Made by a program: the position numbers and the translations under genes
The notes under the pieces: generated by a model
Told to the model about the DNA's origin: nothing
Seen by the model: the letters and a program-made list of their open reading frames with translations, nothing else
Databases searched by the model: none
Assembly: GCF_900102695.1 (NCBI RefSeq)
Contig: NZ_FMVW01000001.1
Location: forward strand, 434,001 to 498,000
Direction of reading: 5' to 3'
Source of the DNA: Afifella marina DSM 2698
Lineage (GTDB): Bacteria > Pseudomonadota > Alphaproteobacteria > Rhizobiales > Afifellaceae
DNA: 64,000 nucleotides
Part shown: positions 36,646 to 45,636 of the stretch, piece by piece
Layout of the letters: every line of letters begins with the position of its first letter
How positions within the stretch are numbered: position 1 is the first letter of the stretch

Positions 36646-36804
36646 CCGACGCTCCGTGAGATCGTGCGGGTGAGCGGTTCTGCCCGCTTTAGGCGGTCGT
36701 CTGCTGTGAATCCCAGACTCGAACATGATTGGCGCCTTCGGCCGTCGGGGGAGGCGAGAGCTTTCCGCGCCGGCTGCCGGAAAGCTCTTGCGGCGCCGGA
36801 TTTA

Positions 36805-36856
36805 TCTGCGCAGAGAGAAGTAAAGTCCATGTGAAAAATTTTGCGCATTGCGCAAA
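36805..36856 (+). promoter_or_regulatory. Two palindromic sites, likely AtoC upstream activator sites
   Basis: TCTGCGCAGA (36805-36814) is a perfect palindrome and TTTGCGCATTGCGCAAA (36840-36856) a perfect dyad with 8-bp arms; both share TGCGCA. They lie about 105-155 bases upstream of the expected sigma-54 start site, the usual distance for an NtrC-type activator. They could also act on atoS. Confidence 0.55.
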
Positions 36857-36933
36857 TACCTGCACAAGAATGAGAGTGCTGTTTTGTCGCAGAAATATTC
36901 CTAAGTTCGCAAGAAATAAGGCTTCATGAAAGC

Positions 36934-36950
36934 TGGCACGGTCTGTGCAT
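36934..36950 (+). promoter_or_regulatory. Sigma-54 promoter of the ato operon
   Basis: TGGCACGGTCTGTGCAT has the invariant GG (36935-36936) and GC (36947-36948) with the required 12-base offset, close to the consensus TGGCAC-N5-TTGCW. Transcription should start near 36960, about 47 bases before atoD. The sigma-54 activator atoC is the divergent neighbour. Confidence 0.8.
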
Positions 36951-37006
36951 TACAACCCCCGCAAGCCATCGCGTCGATGGGAAACGACGTAGATGAGGGA
37001 GAATAA

Positions 37007-37660
37007 ATGTCAAAGCTATGCAGTTGTTCATGCGCTGTCGAAAGTATTGCTGACGGGTCGTCGGTGATGATCGGCGGTTTCATGGGTGGCGGGTCTCCGC
37101 ATCGACTGATCGATGAACTGGTCCGTCAGGGCAAGAAGGATCTCACGATCATCGCCAACGACACGGCACGCCCGGGGATCGGGATCGGCAAGTTGATCGA
37201 TGCCGGCGCGGTGAAGCGTTTGGTCGCCTCGCACATCGGGCTCAACCCCGAAACGCAAAAGCGGATGATCGCCAACGAAATAGAAGTTGAATTGGTCCCG
37301 CAGGGCACGCTTGCGGAGCGTATCCGCGCCGGCGGCACGGGTCTCGGCGGCGTCTTGACGGCGACGGGCGTCGGTACGGTCGTCGCAGAGGGCAAGCAGA
37401 CGGTCGAGATCGAAGGCGAGGATTATCTGGTCGAAACGCCTTTGAAGGCGGATTTCGCTCTCATCCACGCTCTGCGCTCCGACATGTTCGGCAACCTTCA
37501 GTACCTTTTGACCTCGCGGAACTTCAATCCGTCGATGGCACTCGCGGGCGAGACGGTCATCGCCGAGGCGAGTGAGGTCGTGCCGGTCGGCATGATCCCT
37601 CCGGACCACGTCGAAACCGTCGGTGTCCTCGTCGATCACCTCGTTTCCTGGGAGGCATAA
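37007..37660 (+). CDS. atoD: 3-oxoacid CoA-transferase subunit A
   Basis: Alpha subunit of the acetoacetate/short-chain-acid CoA-transferase, which moves CoA from acetyl-CoA or succinyl-CoA onto the imported acid. The 217 residues have the CoA-binding loop SVMIGGFMGGGSPHRLIDEL, LVASHIGLNPETQKRM and the ELVPQGTLAERIRAGG motif of the family. GAGGGAG lies before the ATG. First gene after the sigma-54 promoter; its stop touches the atoA start. Confidence 0.94.
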   Translation: MSKLCSCSCAVESIADGSSVMIGGFMGGGSPHRLIDELVRQGKKDLTIIANDTARPGIGIGKLIDAGAVKRLVASHIGLNPETQKRMIANEIEVELVPQGTLAERIRAGGTGLGGVLTATGVGTVVAEGKQTVEIEGEDYLVETPLKADFALIHALRSDMFGNLQYLLTSRNFNPSMALAGETVIAEASEVVPVGMIPPDHVETVGVLVDHLVSWEA

Positions 37661-38317
37661 ATGGAAGCCAAAACGCTCATCGCCAAACGTGTCGCTCAGG
37701 AAATGGTCGACGGCGATCTCGTCAATCTCGGCATCGGCCTGCCGACTTTGGTCACGAATTATCTGCCGGAGGGCGTGCGCGTCTTCTTCCAGTCCGAGAA
37801 CGGTCTGATCGGCATGCAGGCCCTGCCGGAGAAGGCGGCTGCCTTTGAGGATCTGACGGATGCCGGCGGCACCCCGGCGAGCTTCATCCCCGGTGCTGCG
37901 GCCTTCGACAGCGTCGCCTCTTTTGGCTTCATCCGCGGCGGACATCTCGACGTCACGGTGCTCGGCGGCCTTCAGGTCGACGAAGGTGGTCAGCTCGCCA
38001 ACTGGATGGTGCCCGGCAAGATGGTTCCCGGAATGGGCGGTGCGATGGATCTCGTGACCGGCGCCAAGAAGGTGATCGTCGCCATGACCCATACCGCCAA
38101 AGGTTCGCCGAAGATCATCAAGAAGTGCAATCTGCCGCTCACCTCGGTGCGTCGGGTCGATCTCATCGTCACGGAGATGGCGGTCATCGAGCCGAGCGAT
38201 GCCGGTCTCGTGCTCAAGGAGCTCGCTCCTGGTGTCTCCCTTGATGAGGTCAAGGCGGCAACCGAGGCCGAGCTTCTCGTGCCTGACGATCTCAAAGAGA
38301 TGGCGCTCGCCGCCTGA
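37661..38317 (+). CDS. atoA: 3-oxoacid CoA-transferase subunit B
   Basis: Beta subunit with the catalytic glutamate. The 218 residues start with IAKRVAQEMVDGDLVNLGIG, then the active-site motif FFQSENGLIG (Glu forms the CoA thioester), RGGHLDVTVLGGLQVDEGG, and KMVPGMGGAMDLVTGAKKV. It starts directly after atoD, which suits equal expression of both subunits. Confidence 0.95.
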   Translation: MEAKTLIAKRVAQEMVDGDLVNLGIGLPTLVTNYLPEGVRVFFQSENGLIGMQALPEKAAAFEDLTDAGGTPASFIPGAAAFDSVASFGFIRGGHLDVTVLGGLQVDEGGQLANWMVPGKMVPGMGGAMDLVTGAKKVIVAMTHTAKGSPKIIKKCNLPLTSVRRVDLIVTEMAVIEPSDAGLVLKELAPGVSLDEVKAATEAELLVPDDLKEMALAA

Positions 38318-38453
38318 CGGTCGCGTCACGCCCTTACCCTCGACCGGCCTCCCTTCTCCGCGTCCAACCCCTTTGCAACCGCTCGGATTGAGCGGCTGAG
38401 AGCGGCCGCGCGCGGGGACGGGCAGGGCCTCAAATCCTCAGAGAGGAAAGTTC

Positions 38454-39890
38454 ATGTCAAGCACCTACGCCAGCGCTCCGGCGCCCGTAGAAGGCGACGC
38501 GCCCGGCGGCCGTGGCCTTGCTCGTCTCGCCTACCGCTTCACCGCCATTTCGGAGAAGTGGTTCCCGGACGCCTTCGTCTTCGTGGCGCTGGCTCTTGTC
38601 GTCGTCGTCGTCGCCAATCTCGCCACGGGCGCACAGCCACTCGAGATCGCCGACGCTTTCGGTAAGGGCTTCTGGACGCTCATCCCCTTCACCATGCAGA
38701 TGGCCCTCGTTGCCATCACCGGTTATGTGGTCGCGACGTCCGGCCCGTGCACGCGTCTCATCGCGCGTCTCGCCTCGGTGCCGACTTCAAGCCGCGGAGC
38801 GGTCGCCTGGGTCGCCTTCATCACCATGTCGGCATCCTACCTCAACTGGGCGCTGAGCCTGGTTCTGGGCGGCCTTCTGGTGCGGGCAATCGCGCGCCGC
38901 ACCGACATCAAAGTGGATTATCGTGCAGCGGGTGCTGCCGCCTATCTCGGCCTCGGGGCCACCTGGGCGCTCGGCCTGTCGTCGTCGGCGGCCATGCTGC
39001 AGGCGAACCCGGCCTCCCTGCCGAAGTCGATCTCCGACATCAGCGGTGTCATCCCGCTCAGCCAGACGATCTTTCTCTGGCAGTCGATTGTCATGCTTCT
39101 GATCATCGCCGCCATGGCCATCACCATCGCCTATTTCTCCGCTCCCCAGGGCGCGCAGATCAAGACGGCGGAGGACATGGGTTGCGATGTGACGGAAGCC
39201 AACACCAAGGAGCAGAAGCAGACGCGCCCGGGTGAGTGGCTGGAGTTCAACTTCATCCTGCCGGCGCTCGTCGTGCTTCTTGCCGCTGGCTACGCCTATG
39301 TCGAGTTCAGCACCAACGGCGTGCTGGCGACGATCTCCAACCTCAACAACTACAACTTCTTCTTCCTGATGATCGGCCTCCTGCTGCATGGCAACATCCG
39401 CAGCTTCCTGACCGCCGTCACGAAGGCCGTGCCGACGACGGCCGGCGTCATCATCCAGTTCCCGTTCTATGCGGCGATCGCCGCCCTGCTCACGCAGGTT
39501 CCGGGCTCCGACGGCGTCACGATCTCGCACCACATCTCGCATCTCTTCGTGTCGATCGCCAATACCAGCATCTTCCCGGTGGTGATCGGCGTCTATTCCT
39601 CGATCCTCGGCTTCCTCGTCCCCTCGGGCGGCGGCAAGTGGATCATCGAAGCGCCTTATGTGTTGCAGACGGCGGCCGATCTGAACGCCCATATGGGCTG
39701 GGCGATCGAGGTCTATAACGCAGCCGAAGCTCTGCCGAACCTCATCAACCCCTTCTGGATGCTGCCTCTTCTGGGCGTCCTCGGCCTCCGCGCCAAGGAT
39801 CTGGTCGGCTTCTGCTTCACCCAGCTGATCTTCGCCTTCCCGCTCGTGATGTTCCTCCTGTGGGTCCTGGCTCCTGCGGCCAATCCGTGA
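38454..39890 (+). CDS. atoE: Short-chain fatty acid transporter AtoE
   Basis: Inner membrane carrier for acetoacetate or butyrate-type acids. The 478-residue protein has about a dozen membrane segments. Family blocks include ISEKWFPDAFVFVALAL at the first helix, MSASYLNWALSLVLGGLL, the LSSSAAMLQANPASLP loop and VPSGGGKWIIEAPYVL in the C-terminal half, all matching AtoE/TRAP-like SCFA permeases. It has a GAGAGGAAAG ribosome site and sits between atoA and atoB. Confidence 0.92.
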   Translation: MSSTYASAPAPVEGDAPGGRGLARLAYRFTAISEKWFPDAFVFVALALVVVVVANLATGAQPLEIADAFGKGFWTLIPFTMQMALVAITGYVVATSGPCTRLIARLASVPTSSRGAVAWVAFITMSASYLNWALSLVLGGLLVRAIARRTDIKVDYRAAGAAAYLGLGATWALGLSSSAAMLQANPASLPKSISDISGVIPLSQTIFLWQSIVMLLIIAAMAITIAYFSAPQGAQIKTAEDMGCDVTEANTKEQKQTRPGEWLEFNFILPALVVLLAAGYAYVEFSTNGVLATISNLNNYNFFFLMIGLLLHGNIRSFLTAVTKAVPTTAGVIIQFPFYAAIAALLTQVPGSDGVTISHHISHLFVSIANTSIFPVVIGVYSSILGFLVPSGGGKWIIEAPYVLQTAADLNAHMGWAIEVYNAAEALPNLINPFWMLPLLGVLGLRAKDLVGFCFTQLIFAFPLVMFLLWVLAPAANP

Positions 39891-40024
39891 TCCCAGCCTG
39901 CCGGCCGTGCCCATCCCGGTGCGGCCGGCCCCCAGATCCCTCGCGAATACGGCAATCGCCTGAATGTCTCACCGGCGCCACCTCCCGAATTCGCGCAACG
40001 CTCAAGTTCAATTAGGAGATTAAA

Positions 40025-41206
<1,182 letters not shown>

Positions 41207-41357
41207 CCTTCTGGTCTGAGCTCTCGCTCCCCCTCTCCAGCCTGACCGCTCACTCCCAATCACGATCAGGTCGGAGCCACGCCTCCCGCCGTCCACACTT
41301 CCGGGCGGGGGGCGCGCGGGGATCTTCTTTTCATTTTAGACGCAGGATCATCCCCCA

Positions 41358-42299
41358 ATGACCGTGTTTTCGCCGATTTCCGAAGCGGGCTCGCAGCTTG
41401 CCCATCTGAAAGAGCTGTGCGCACATCTGCCGCCGCTGCCGACCTCCGTCATCTTCCCGTGCGACGAGACCTCGTTGCGCAGCGCCACCGATGGCGCCCG
41501 CGAAGGTCTGATCGATCCCGTGCTGGTCGGCCCGAGCGAGCGCATCCAGAATGTCGCGCTCACCCATGAGATCGATATCGCCGGCTTGCGCCTCGTCGAT
41601 GCGGCCAATGCCAAGGCCGCCGCCGCCAAGGGTATCGAGCTTGCCCATCTGGGCGAGGTCGGCGCCGTGATGAAAGGCGCGCTGCATTCCGATGAATTGA
41701 TGGGTGCCGTCGTCAAGCGCGATGTCGGCCTGCGCACCTCCAAGCGCATCAGCCACGTCTTCATGATGCGCGCCCCGACCTATCCGAAATCGCTGATGAT
41801 CACCGACGCGGTGGTCAACATCGCGCCTGCGCTCGAAGACAAGCTGCACATTGCGCAAAACGCCATCGATCTCGCCCGCGCGCTCGGCATCGATCTGCCA
41901 CGCCTTGCGGTACTCTCAGCCGTGGAGACGGTGAACCCCAAGATCCCCTCGACCGTCGATGCGGCGGCTTTGTGCAAGATGGCCGATCGCGGCCAGATCC
42001 GCGGCGGCATCATCGACGGGCCGCTCGCCTTCGACAATGCGATCTCGGCCGAGGCGGCGCAAACCAAGGGCATCGTCTCGGAGGTGGCCGGCCGTCCCGA
42101 CATTCTCCTGGTCCCGGATCTCGCCGCTGGCAACATGCTCGTCAAGGAACTGACCTTCCTCGGCCGGGCGGAGGTTGCGGGTATCGTTCTCGGCACCTCA
42201 GTCCCGGTCATTTTGACGAGCCGCGCCGACAGTCTGGAATCGCGCATCTCCTCCTGCGCGCTCGCGGCCCTTCTCGCCAACCAGACGGCCCGGAACTGA
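41358..42299 (+). CDS. Phosphate acetyl/butyryltransferase
   Basis: Phosphotransacylase that converts an acyl-CoA and phosphate to acyl phosphate and CoA. The 313 residues cover only the PTA/PTB catalytic domain: PVLVGPSERI, VGAVMKGALHSDELMGAVV, RISHVFMMRAPTYPKSLMITDAVVN, and the C-terminal ADSLESRISSCALAALL. The MKGALHTD-type loop and the length suit butyryl or acetyl substrates. It sits between atoB and the acyl kinase, an addition not found in the E. coli ato operon. Confidence 0.88.
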   Translation: MTVFSPISEAGSQLAHLKELCAHLPPLPTSVIFPCDETSLRSATDGAREGLIDPVLVGPSERIQNVALTHEIDIAGLRLVDAANAKAAAAKGIELAHLGEVGAVMKGALHSDELMGAVVKRDVGLRTSKRISHVFMMRAPTYPKSLMITDAVVNIAPALEDKLHIAQNAIDLARALGIDLPRLAVLSAVETVNPKIPSTVDAAALCKMADRGQIRGGIIDGPLAFDNAISAEAAQTKGIVSEVAGRPDILLVPDLAAGNMLVKELTFLGRAEVAGIVLGTSVPVILTSRADSLESRISSCALAALLANQTARN

Positions 42300-42368
42300 T
42301 CCGGGCCACCGACCTCCCGCGTGTGCCCCCACGCCATCGACCCTCATTAATCGCCAAGGATCTTCCAC

Positions 42369-43583
42369 ATGGACCCGCGCTTGTCGCACGACGGAGCGCT
42401 GTTGGTTCTCAACAGCGGCTCCTCCAGCATCAAGTTCACCGTCTTTCAGGTCGCAGATGCCGGGAAGGACATTTCTCCCCTTTTCTCCGGCCAGGTGACC
42501 GGCATCGGCACGGCGGCGGAATTCTCCGTCAAGGATGTGTCAGGTGTTTCGCTTGCCCGCGAATCCTGGGCGGAGCGGGATACGGGCGGCGTCGCGCCTC
42601 TCTTGCGCGATCTCATCGCCTGGATCCGTACCCGCCTGCCGGATCTGCCGCTCCTGGCCGCCGGGCACCGCGTCGTCCACGGAGGTGCGGGTTTCCATCA
42701 TCCGGTTCGCGTGACCAACCGGGTGCTCGACGAATTGGAATCTCTCATCCCGCTCGCGCCGCTGCATCAGCCGCAGAACGTGTCTGCGATCCGGGTGCTG
42801 GCGGAAAGTTTCGACGGCCTGCCGCAGATCGCCTGTTTCGACACAGCCTTCCACCATTCGCAGCCGTTTGTGGCCAAGACCTATGGGCTGCCGCGTCAAT
42901 TGAGCGAGAAGGGCGTGCAGCGCTACGGCTTTCACGGCCTCTCCTACGAGTTCATCGCGCAAAGACTGCGCGAAACCGTGCCGGAGGTGGCCGAGGGCAG
43001 GGTGGTGGTCGCCCATCTCGGCAACGGTTCGAGCCTCTGCGGTCTCAAGGACGGGCGCAGCATCGACACGACGATGGGTTTTTCGGCGCTCGAAGGCGTG
43101 CCGATGGGGACGCGTTCCGGCAGCCTCGATCCCGGCATCCTGATCTATCTGATGCGCGAGATGGGCATGGACGCCGATGCGCTGGAACATCTTCTCTATC
43201 AGGAATCGGGGCTCCTCGGCGTCTCCGGCATTTCCAACGACATGCGCGTGCTTCTGGAAAGCGACCGGCCGGAGGCGAAAGAGGCGGTCGATCTCTTCTG
43301 CTATCATGTGGCCAAGGAGATCGGCGGCTTGAGTTGCGCGCTGGGCGGGCTCGACGCGCTCGTCTTCACGGCCGGCATCGGCGAGCATTCCGCGCCGGTG
43401 CGCAGCCGCGTTTGCAGCTATCTCCGCTTTCTCGGCATCACCCTCGACGAGGACGCCAACGACCGCGGCGACACGGCCATTGCCGCGGACGGCTCACTGC
43501 CGGTCTACATCATCCCGACGAACGAGGAGTTCATGATCGCGCGCCATGCCGTCGATCTCATGAACCTCAGAAACGCCGCGTAG
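42369..43583 (+). CDS. ackA: Acetate/short-chain acyl kinase
   Basis: Acyl kinase that makes ATP and acid from an acyl phosphate. The 404-residue protein has LVLNSGSSSIKFTVF (phosphate loop), AAGHRVVHGGAGFHHPV, FDTAFHHSQPF, RYGFHGLSYE, VVVAHLGNGSSLCGLKDGRS, TTMGFSALEGVPMGTRSG and FTAGIGEHSAPVR, the full acetate kinase set. As last gene of the ato operon, with the phosphotransacylase before it and a strong terminator after it, it probably recovers the thioester energy as ATP. Propionate or butyrate may also be accepted. Confidence 0.93.
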   Translation: MDPRLSHDGALLVLNSGSSSIKFTVFQVADAGKDISPLFSGQVTGIGTAAEFSVKDVSGVSLARESWAERDTGGVAPLLRDLIAWIRTRLPDLPLLAAGHRVVHGGAGFHHPVRVTNRVLDELESLIPLAPLHQPQNVSAIRVLAESFDGLPQIACFDTAFHHSQPFVAKTYGLPRQLSEKGVQRYGFHGLSYEFIAQRLRETVPEVAEGRVVVAHLGNGSSLCGLKDGRSIDTTMGFSALEGVPMGTRSGSLDPGILIYLMREMGMDADALEHLLYQESGLLGVSGISNDMRVLLESDRPEAKEAVDLFCYHVAKEIGGLSCALGGLDALVFTAGIGEHSAPVRSRVCSYLRFLGITLDEDANDRGDTAIAADGSLPVYIIPTNEEFMIARHAVDLMNLRNAA

Positions 43584-43597
43584 ACGGCCGTGAGACA

Positions 43598-43640
43598 GGC
43601 GCAGGCGTGCCCGCTCCCGCACGCCTGCGCCGCTTTTTTT
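43598..43640 (+). terminator. Strong intrinsic terminator of the ato operon
   Basis: GGCGCAGGCGTG and CACGCCTGCGCC form a perfect 12-bp stem around a 10-base loop, followed by GC and seven Ts (43634-43640), just after the ackA stop. Confidence 0.93.
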
Positions 43641-43763
43641 GAGGGATGGGGATCGTGGTGGTCGGCTTGCCCGCATGCACGAGATTCCCCTTGGATTCGT
43701 GCGCCGTGGATGTTGCTGGCTGTCTAGCTCTTGGTCATCCTGACGTAGATCGAGGAGGAAACG

Positions 43764-44822
43764 ATGACACGACAGATGCCCCCAGAACCGACAGCTGAGA
43801 TGATTGCTAATGGCCAGATTTTTGAAAACCAGCAGTATGAGTTCAAGGGCGAGGTCGATTTCTCCAACCCTCGAAAGAAGTCGGATTTTGTCGACGATGT
43901 AGTCGCCTTCCTCAACGCCGGATCGGGCTATCTCGTCATTGGAGTTGAGGAGGATAAGAAGAAAGGATTCAAAGGGTTTCATCCTCTCAACGGCAGCCGC
44001 GATGAGGAGTGCCGAGCGATCCTAAGTAGGCTCCAGGACACAATTCTCCCTGTCCCTCTTAATCTGCGGGTGGACACCATCAACGTGGATGGTGGATTTC
44101 TGCTTCGGCTGGCGATCCCCGAGCATCGGATGCGTCCGTACCAGAACAGACTGAACGGCGCCTTCTATATCCGGACGGGGCAGAAGAACACGCCGCTGTC
44201 CCGTGATCAGGTCCGCGCTTTGTTCAAGTCGCACGAGGATTTTGCCGAGGACCTAGGACGCCTCTTGGAGAGGGAAACCGCAACGGTCGAGACGCGGGAC
44301 TTCATGCAGAACAAAGGGGCGATGCTCCACCTTGGGATACTACCCCGGGAGTTCTACGAACTCGACCGCCCATCATTTGACACCGGCGGGATGAGACCGA
44401 AGTGCTTCCCGAGCTTTCACTACGGTTCTCATATGCTGTTCAAGGCTTGCGAGAACGGCGTGGAGGCGAAGGATGCGACCTTCGATGAGAATCGCTCCCT
44501 CACCCGGCTCTTCGTCGGCGACGACTGGTTCATCCATTGTGCCGTGGCTCATCCTGTGAGGTACGACGAGGGTGAGGGTCGGCCGCGCATTTTCGAGTTC
44601 AAGGAAGATCTCACGCGATACATGAGGCGGCTCTCCGAGATGCTCGACGAAGAGGGCATCTTCGGGTGCTTCTGTGTCGCGCTCTCAATCCGTCATATCG
44701 GGCGTAGCGGCTGGTCCTGGAAACTCCCGGGCGTAGACAAGGTGACTACGCGGCCAGCGCTCGTTGAGCGGGTGGACGATCCGTCGATGCTGGATGCGTT
44801 CTTCGGAAAGCTGGAGAGGTGA
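43764..44822 (+). CDS. AlbA_2 (Schlafen-like) domain protein
   Basis: Protein of 352 residues with an N-terminal AlbA_2 domain (about 15-125): EFKGEVDFSNP, DFVDDVVAFLNAGSGYLVIGVEED, then LRLAIPEH and the closing AFYIRTGQKNTPLSRDQV. The remaining 220 residues are unassigned, with a Phe/Cys-rich stretch EGIFGCFCVALSIRH. AlbA_2 domains occur in putative transcription regulators, Schlafen-like nucleases and phage-defence proteins. GGAGGAAACG precedes the ATG. Codon use looks less GC-rich than the flanking ato and nrdJ genes, and the gene faces two unknowns, so the island was probably acquired by transfer. Confidence 0.75.
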   Translation: MTRQMPPEPTAEMIANGQIFENQQYEFKGEVDFSNPRKKSDFVDDVVAFLNAGSGYLVIGVEEDKKKGFKGFHPLNGSRDEECRAILSRLQDTILPVPLNLRVDTINVDGGFLLRLAIPEHRMRPYQNRLNGAFYIRTGQKNTPLSRDQVRALFKSHEDFAEDLGRLLERETATVETRDFMQNKGAMLHLGILPREFYELDRPSFDTGGMRPKCFPSFHYGSHMLFKACENGVEAKDATFDENRSLTRLFVGDDWFIHCAVAHPVRYDEGEGRPRIFEFKEDLTRYMRRLSEMLDEEGIFGCFCVALSIRHIGRSGWSWKLPGVDKVTTRPALVERVDDPSMLDAFFGKLER

Positions 44823-44848
44823 CGATCACGAGTCGGCTTTGTTCACCG

Positions 44849-45301
44849 TCACCGTTCGCCCGACGGTGAGATGGCTTTGATCGCCCTCTCGTTCCTCTGG
44901 AAGAATTTTCGGATCTCGGAGAACGTCTCGGCCGTCTGCATTTCCCGATCCAGTCGTTCTCGCATAGCTGGGATGCTCCTGAAAAACGCGAGATCTTTGA
45001 CGAGGCGATCGACCGCGACTCTCCTGGCGACGGGGCCAAAGAGATCGTCGTTCACGGCTGCCGCGAGGACTTCGAGCAGATTGAGGTAGTTCGCGATCTC
45101 CGCATCAAGCCGCGGAGGCTCGTTCTGCGCTGCGCGGAGACGCATCTCTGCGTCCCGGATGGATGTGACAATGTCGAAGAGGGAACGGAGATCGTTCGAG
45201 CGGGTGTTCTGTCGGATTGAGAGAACTGTCGCAATGAGTCCACCGGCGGCGAGGAACGTCCCCGCCACCGCTGCTAACTGAGTGAAGGCCGCTTCGGTCA
45301 C
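44849..45301 (-). CDS. Unknown protein with one N-terminal membrane helix
   Basis: 150-residue protein of no recognised family. It opens with a membrane helix (LAAVAGTFLAAGGLIATVLSI, about residues 8-28) and continues as a charged, mostly helical cytoplasmic domain (LFDIVTSIRDAEMRL, AEIANYLNLLEVLAAAV). The frame is open to 45427, but the GTG at 45301 overlaps the stop of the preceding small gene as GTGA, so coupling supports this start. It faces the AlbA_2 gene with 26 bases between stops. The single anchor plus helical domain resembles effector-like proteins of small defence loci, but that is only a guess. Confidence 0.62.
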   Translation of the reverse strand: MTEAAFTQLAAVAGTFLAAGGLIATVLSIRQNTRSNDLRSLFDIVTSIRDAEMRLRAAQNEPPRLDAEIANYLNLLEVLAAAVNDDLFGPVARRVAVDRLVKDLAFFRSIPAMRERLDREMQTAETFSEIRKFFQRNERAIKAISPSGER

Positions 45302-45492
45302 TTCTTGCGGATGCTCTCCGTCCGAAGAACCCGCTGGGCGCCCCCGTCGCTTCCGGGCTTCGTACCCCCGAGTCCTTGCAGGGCCTGCTGCAGATTGAAA
45401 TTCGTTAGACCTCGTTCCCCGCTCCACGGTTTTGGCCGGGATAGGGGGCCGATACCGCTCGGCCGGACGGATGGACGCCTGTCGTCTGCCAT
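45298..45492 (-). CDS. Small unknown protein, 64 residues
   Basis: Basic, Pro/Arg/Gly-rich protein with no recognised family; the centre reads GLTNFNLQQALQGLGGTKPG. It is called because AGGAGAG stands 5 bases before the ATG and its stop overlaps the GTG of the membrane-helix gene (GTGA), so the two look like one coupled operon. A frame reaching 45558 exists but lacks a ribosome site. Confidence 0.55.
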   Translation of the reverse strand: MADDRRPSVRPSGIGPLSRPKPWSGERGLTNFNLQQALQGLGGTKPGSDGGAQRVLRTESIRKK

Positions 45493-45563
45493 CGTGTCTC
45501 TCCTAATTCGTCCGCACGCCTTCTCGATCTCAGGTTGCAATATTCGTCGGCGCCTCACGACGA

Positions 45564-45616
45564 TCTTATGGGGTCATGCGAACCGAGATATGGGATAGAT
45601 GTCGGTCTTATGGGGT
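45564..45616. repeat. 11-bp direct repeats TCTTATGGGGT
   Basis: TCTTATGGGGT occurs at 45564-45574 and 45606-45616, 42 bases apart (four helical turns), in the gap between the small gene's start and the nrdJ stop. They may be operator half-sites for the small operon or the flank of an insertion. Confidence 0.45.
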
Positions 45617-45636
45617 AAGCAACAATCCTCCTCAGC

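Noticed and set aside
41972-43642. 556-codon frame crossing the phosphotransacylase and kinase genes
   Set aside because: Out-of-frame reading of two certain genes that runs into the terminator.
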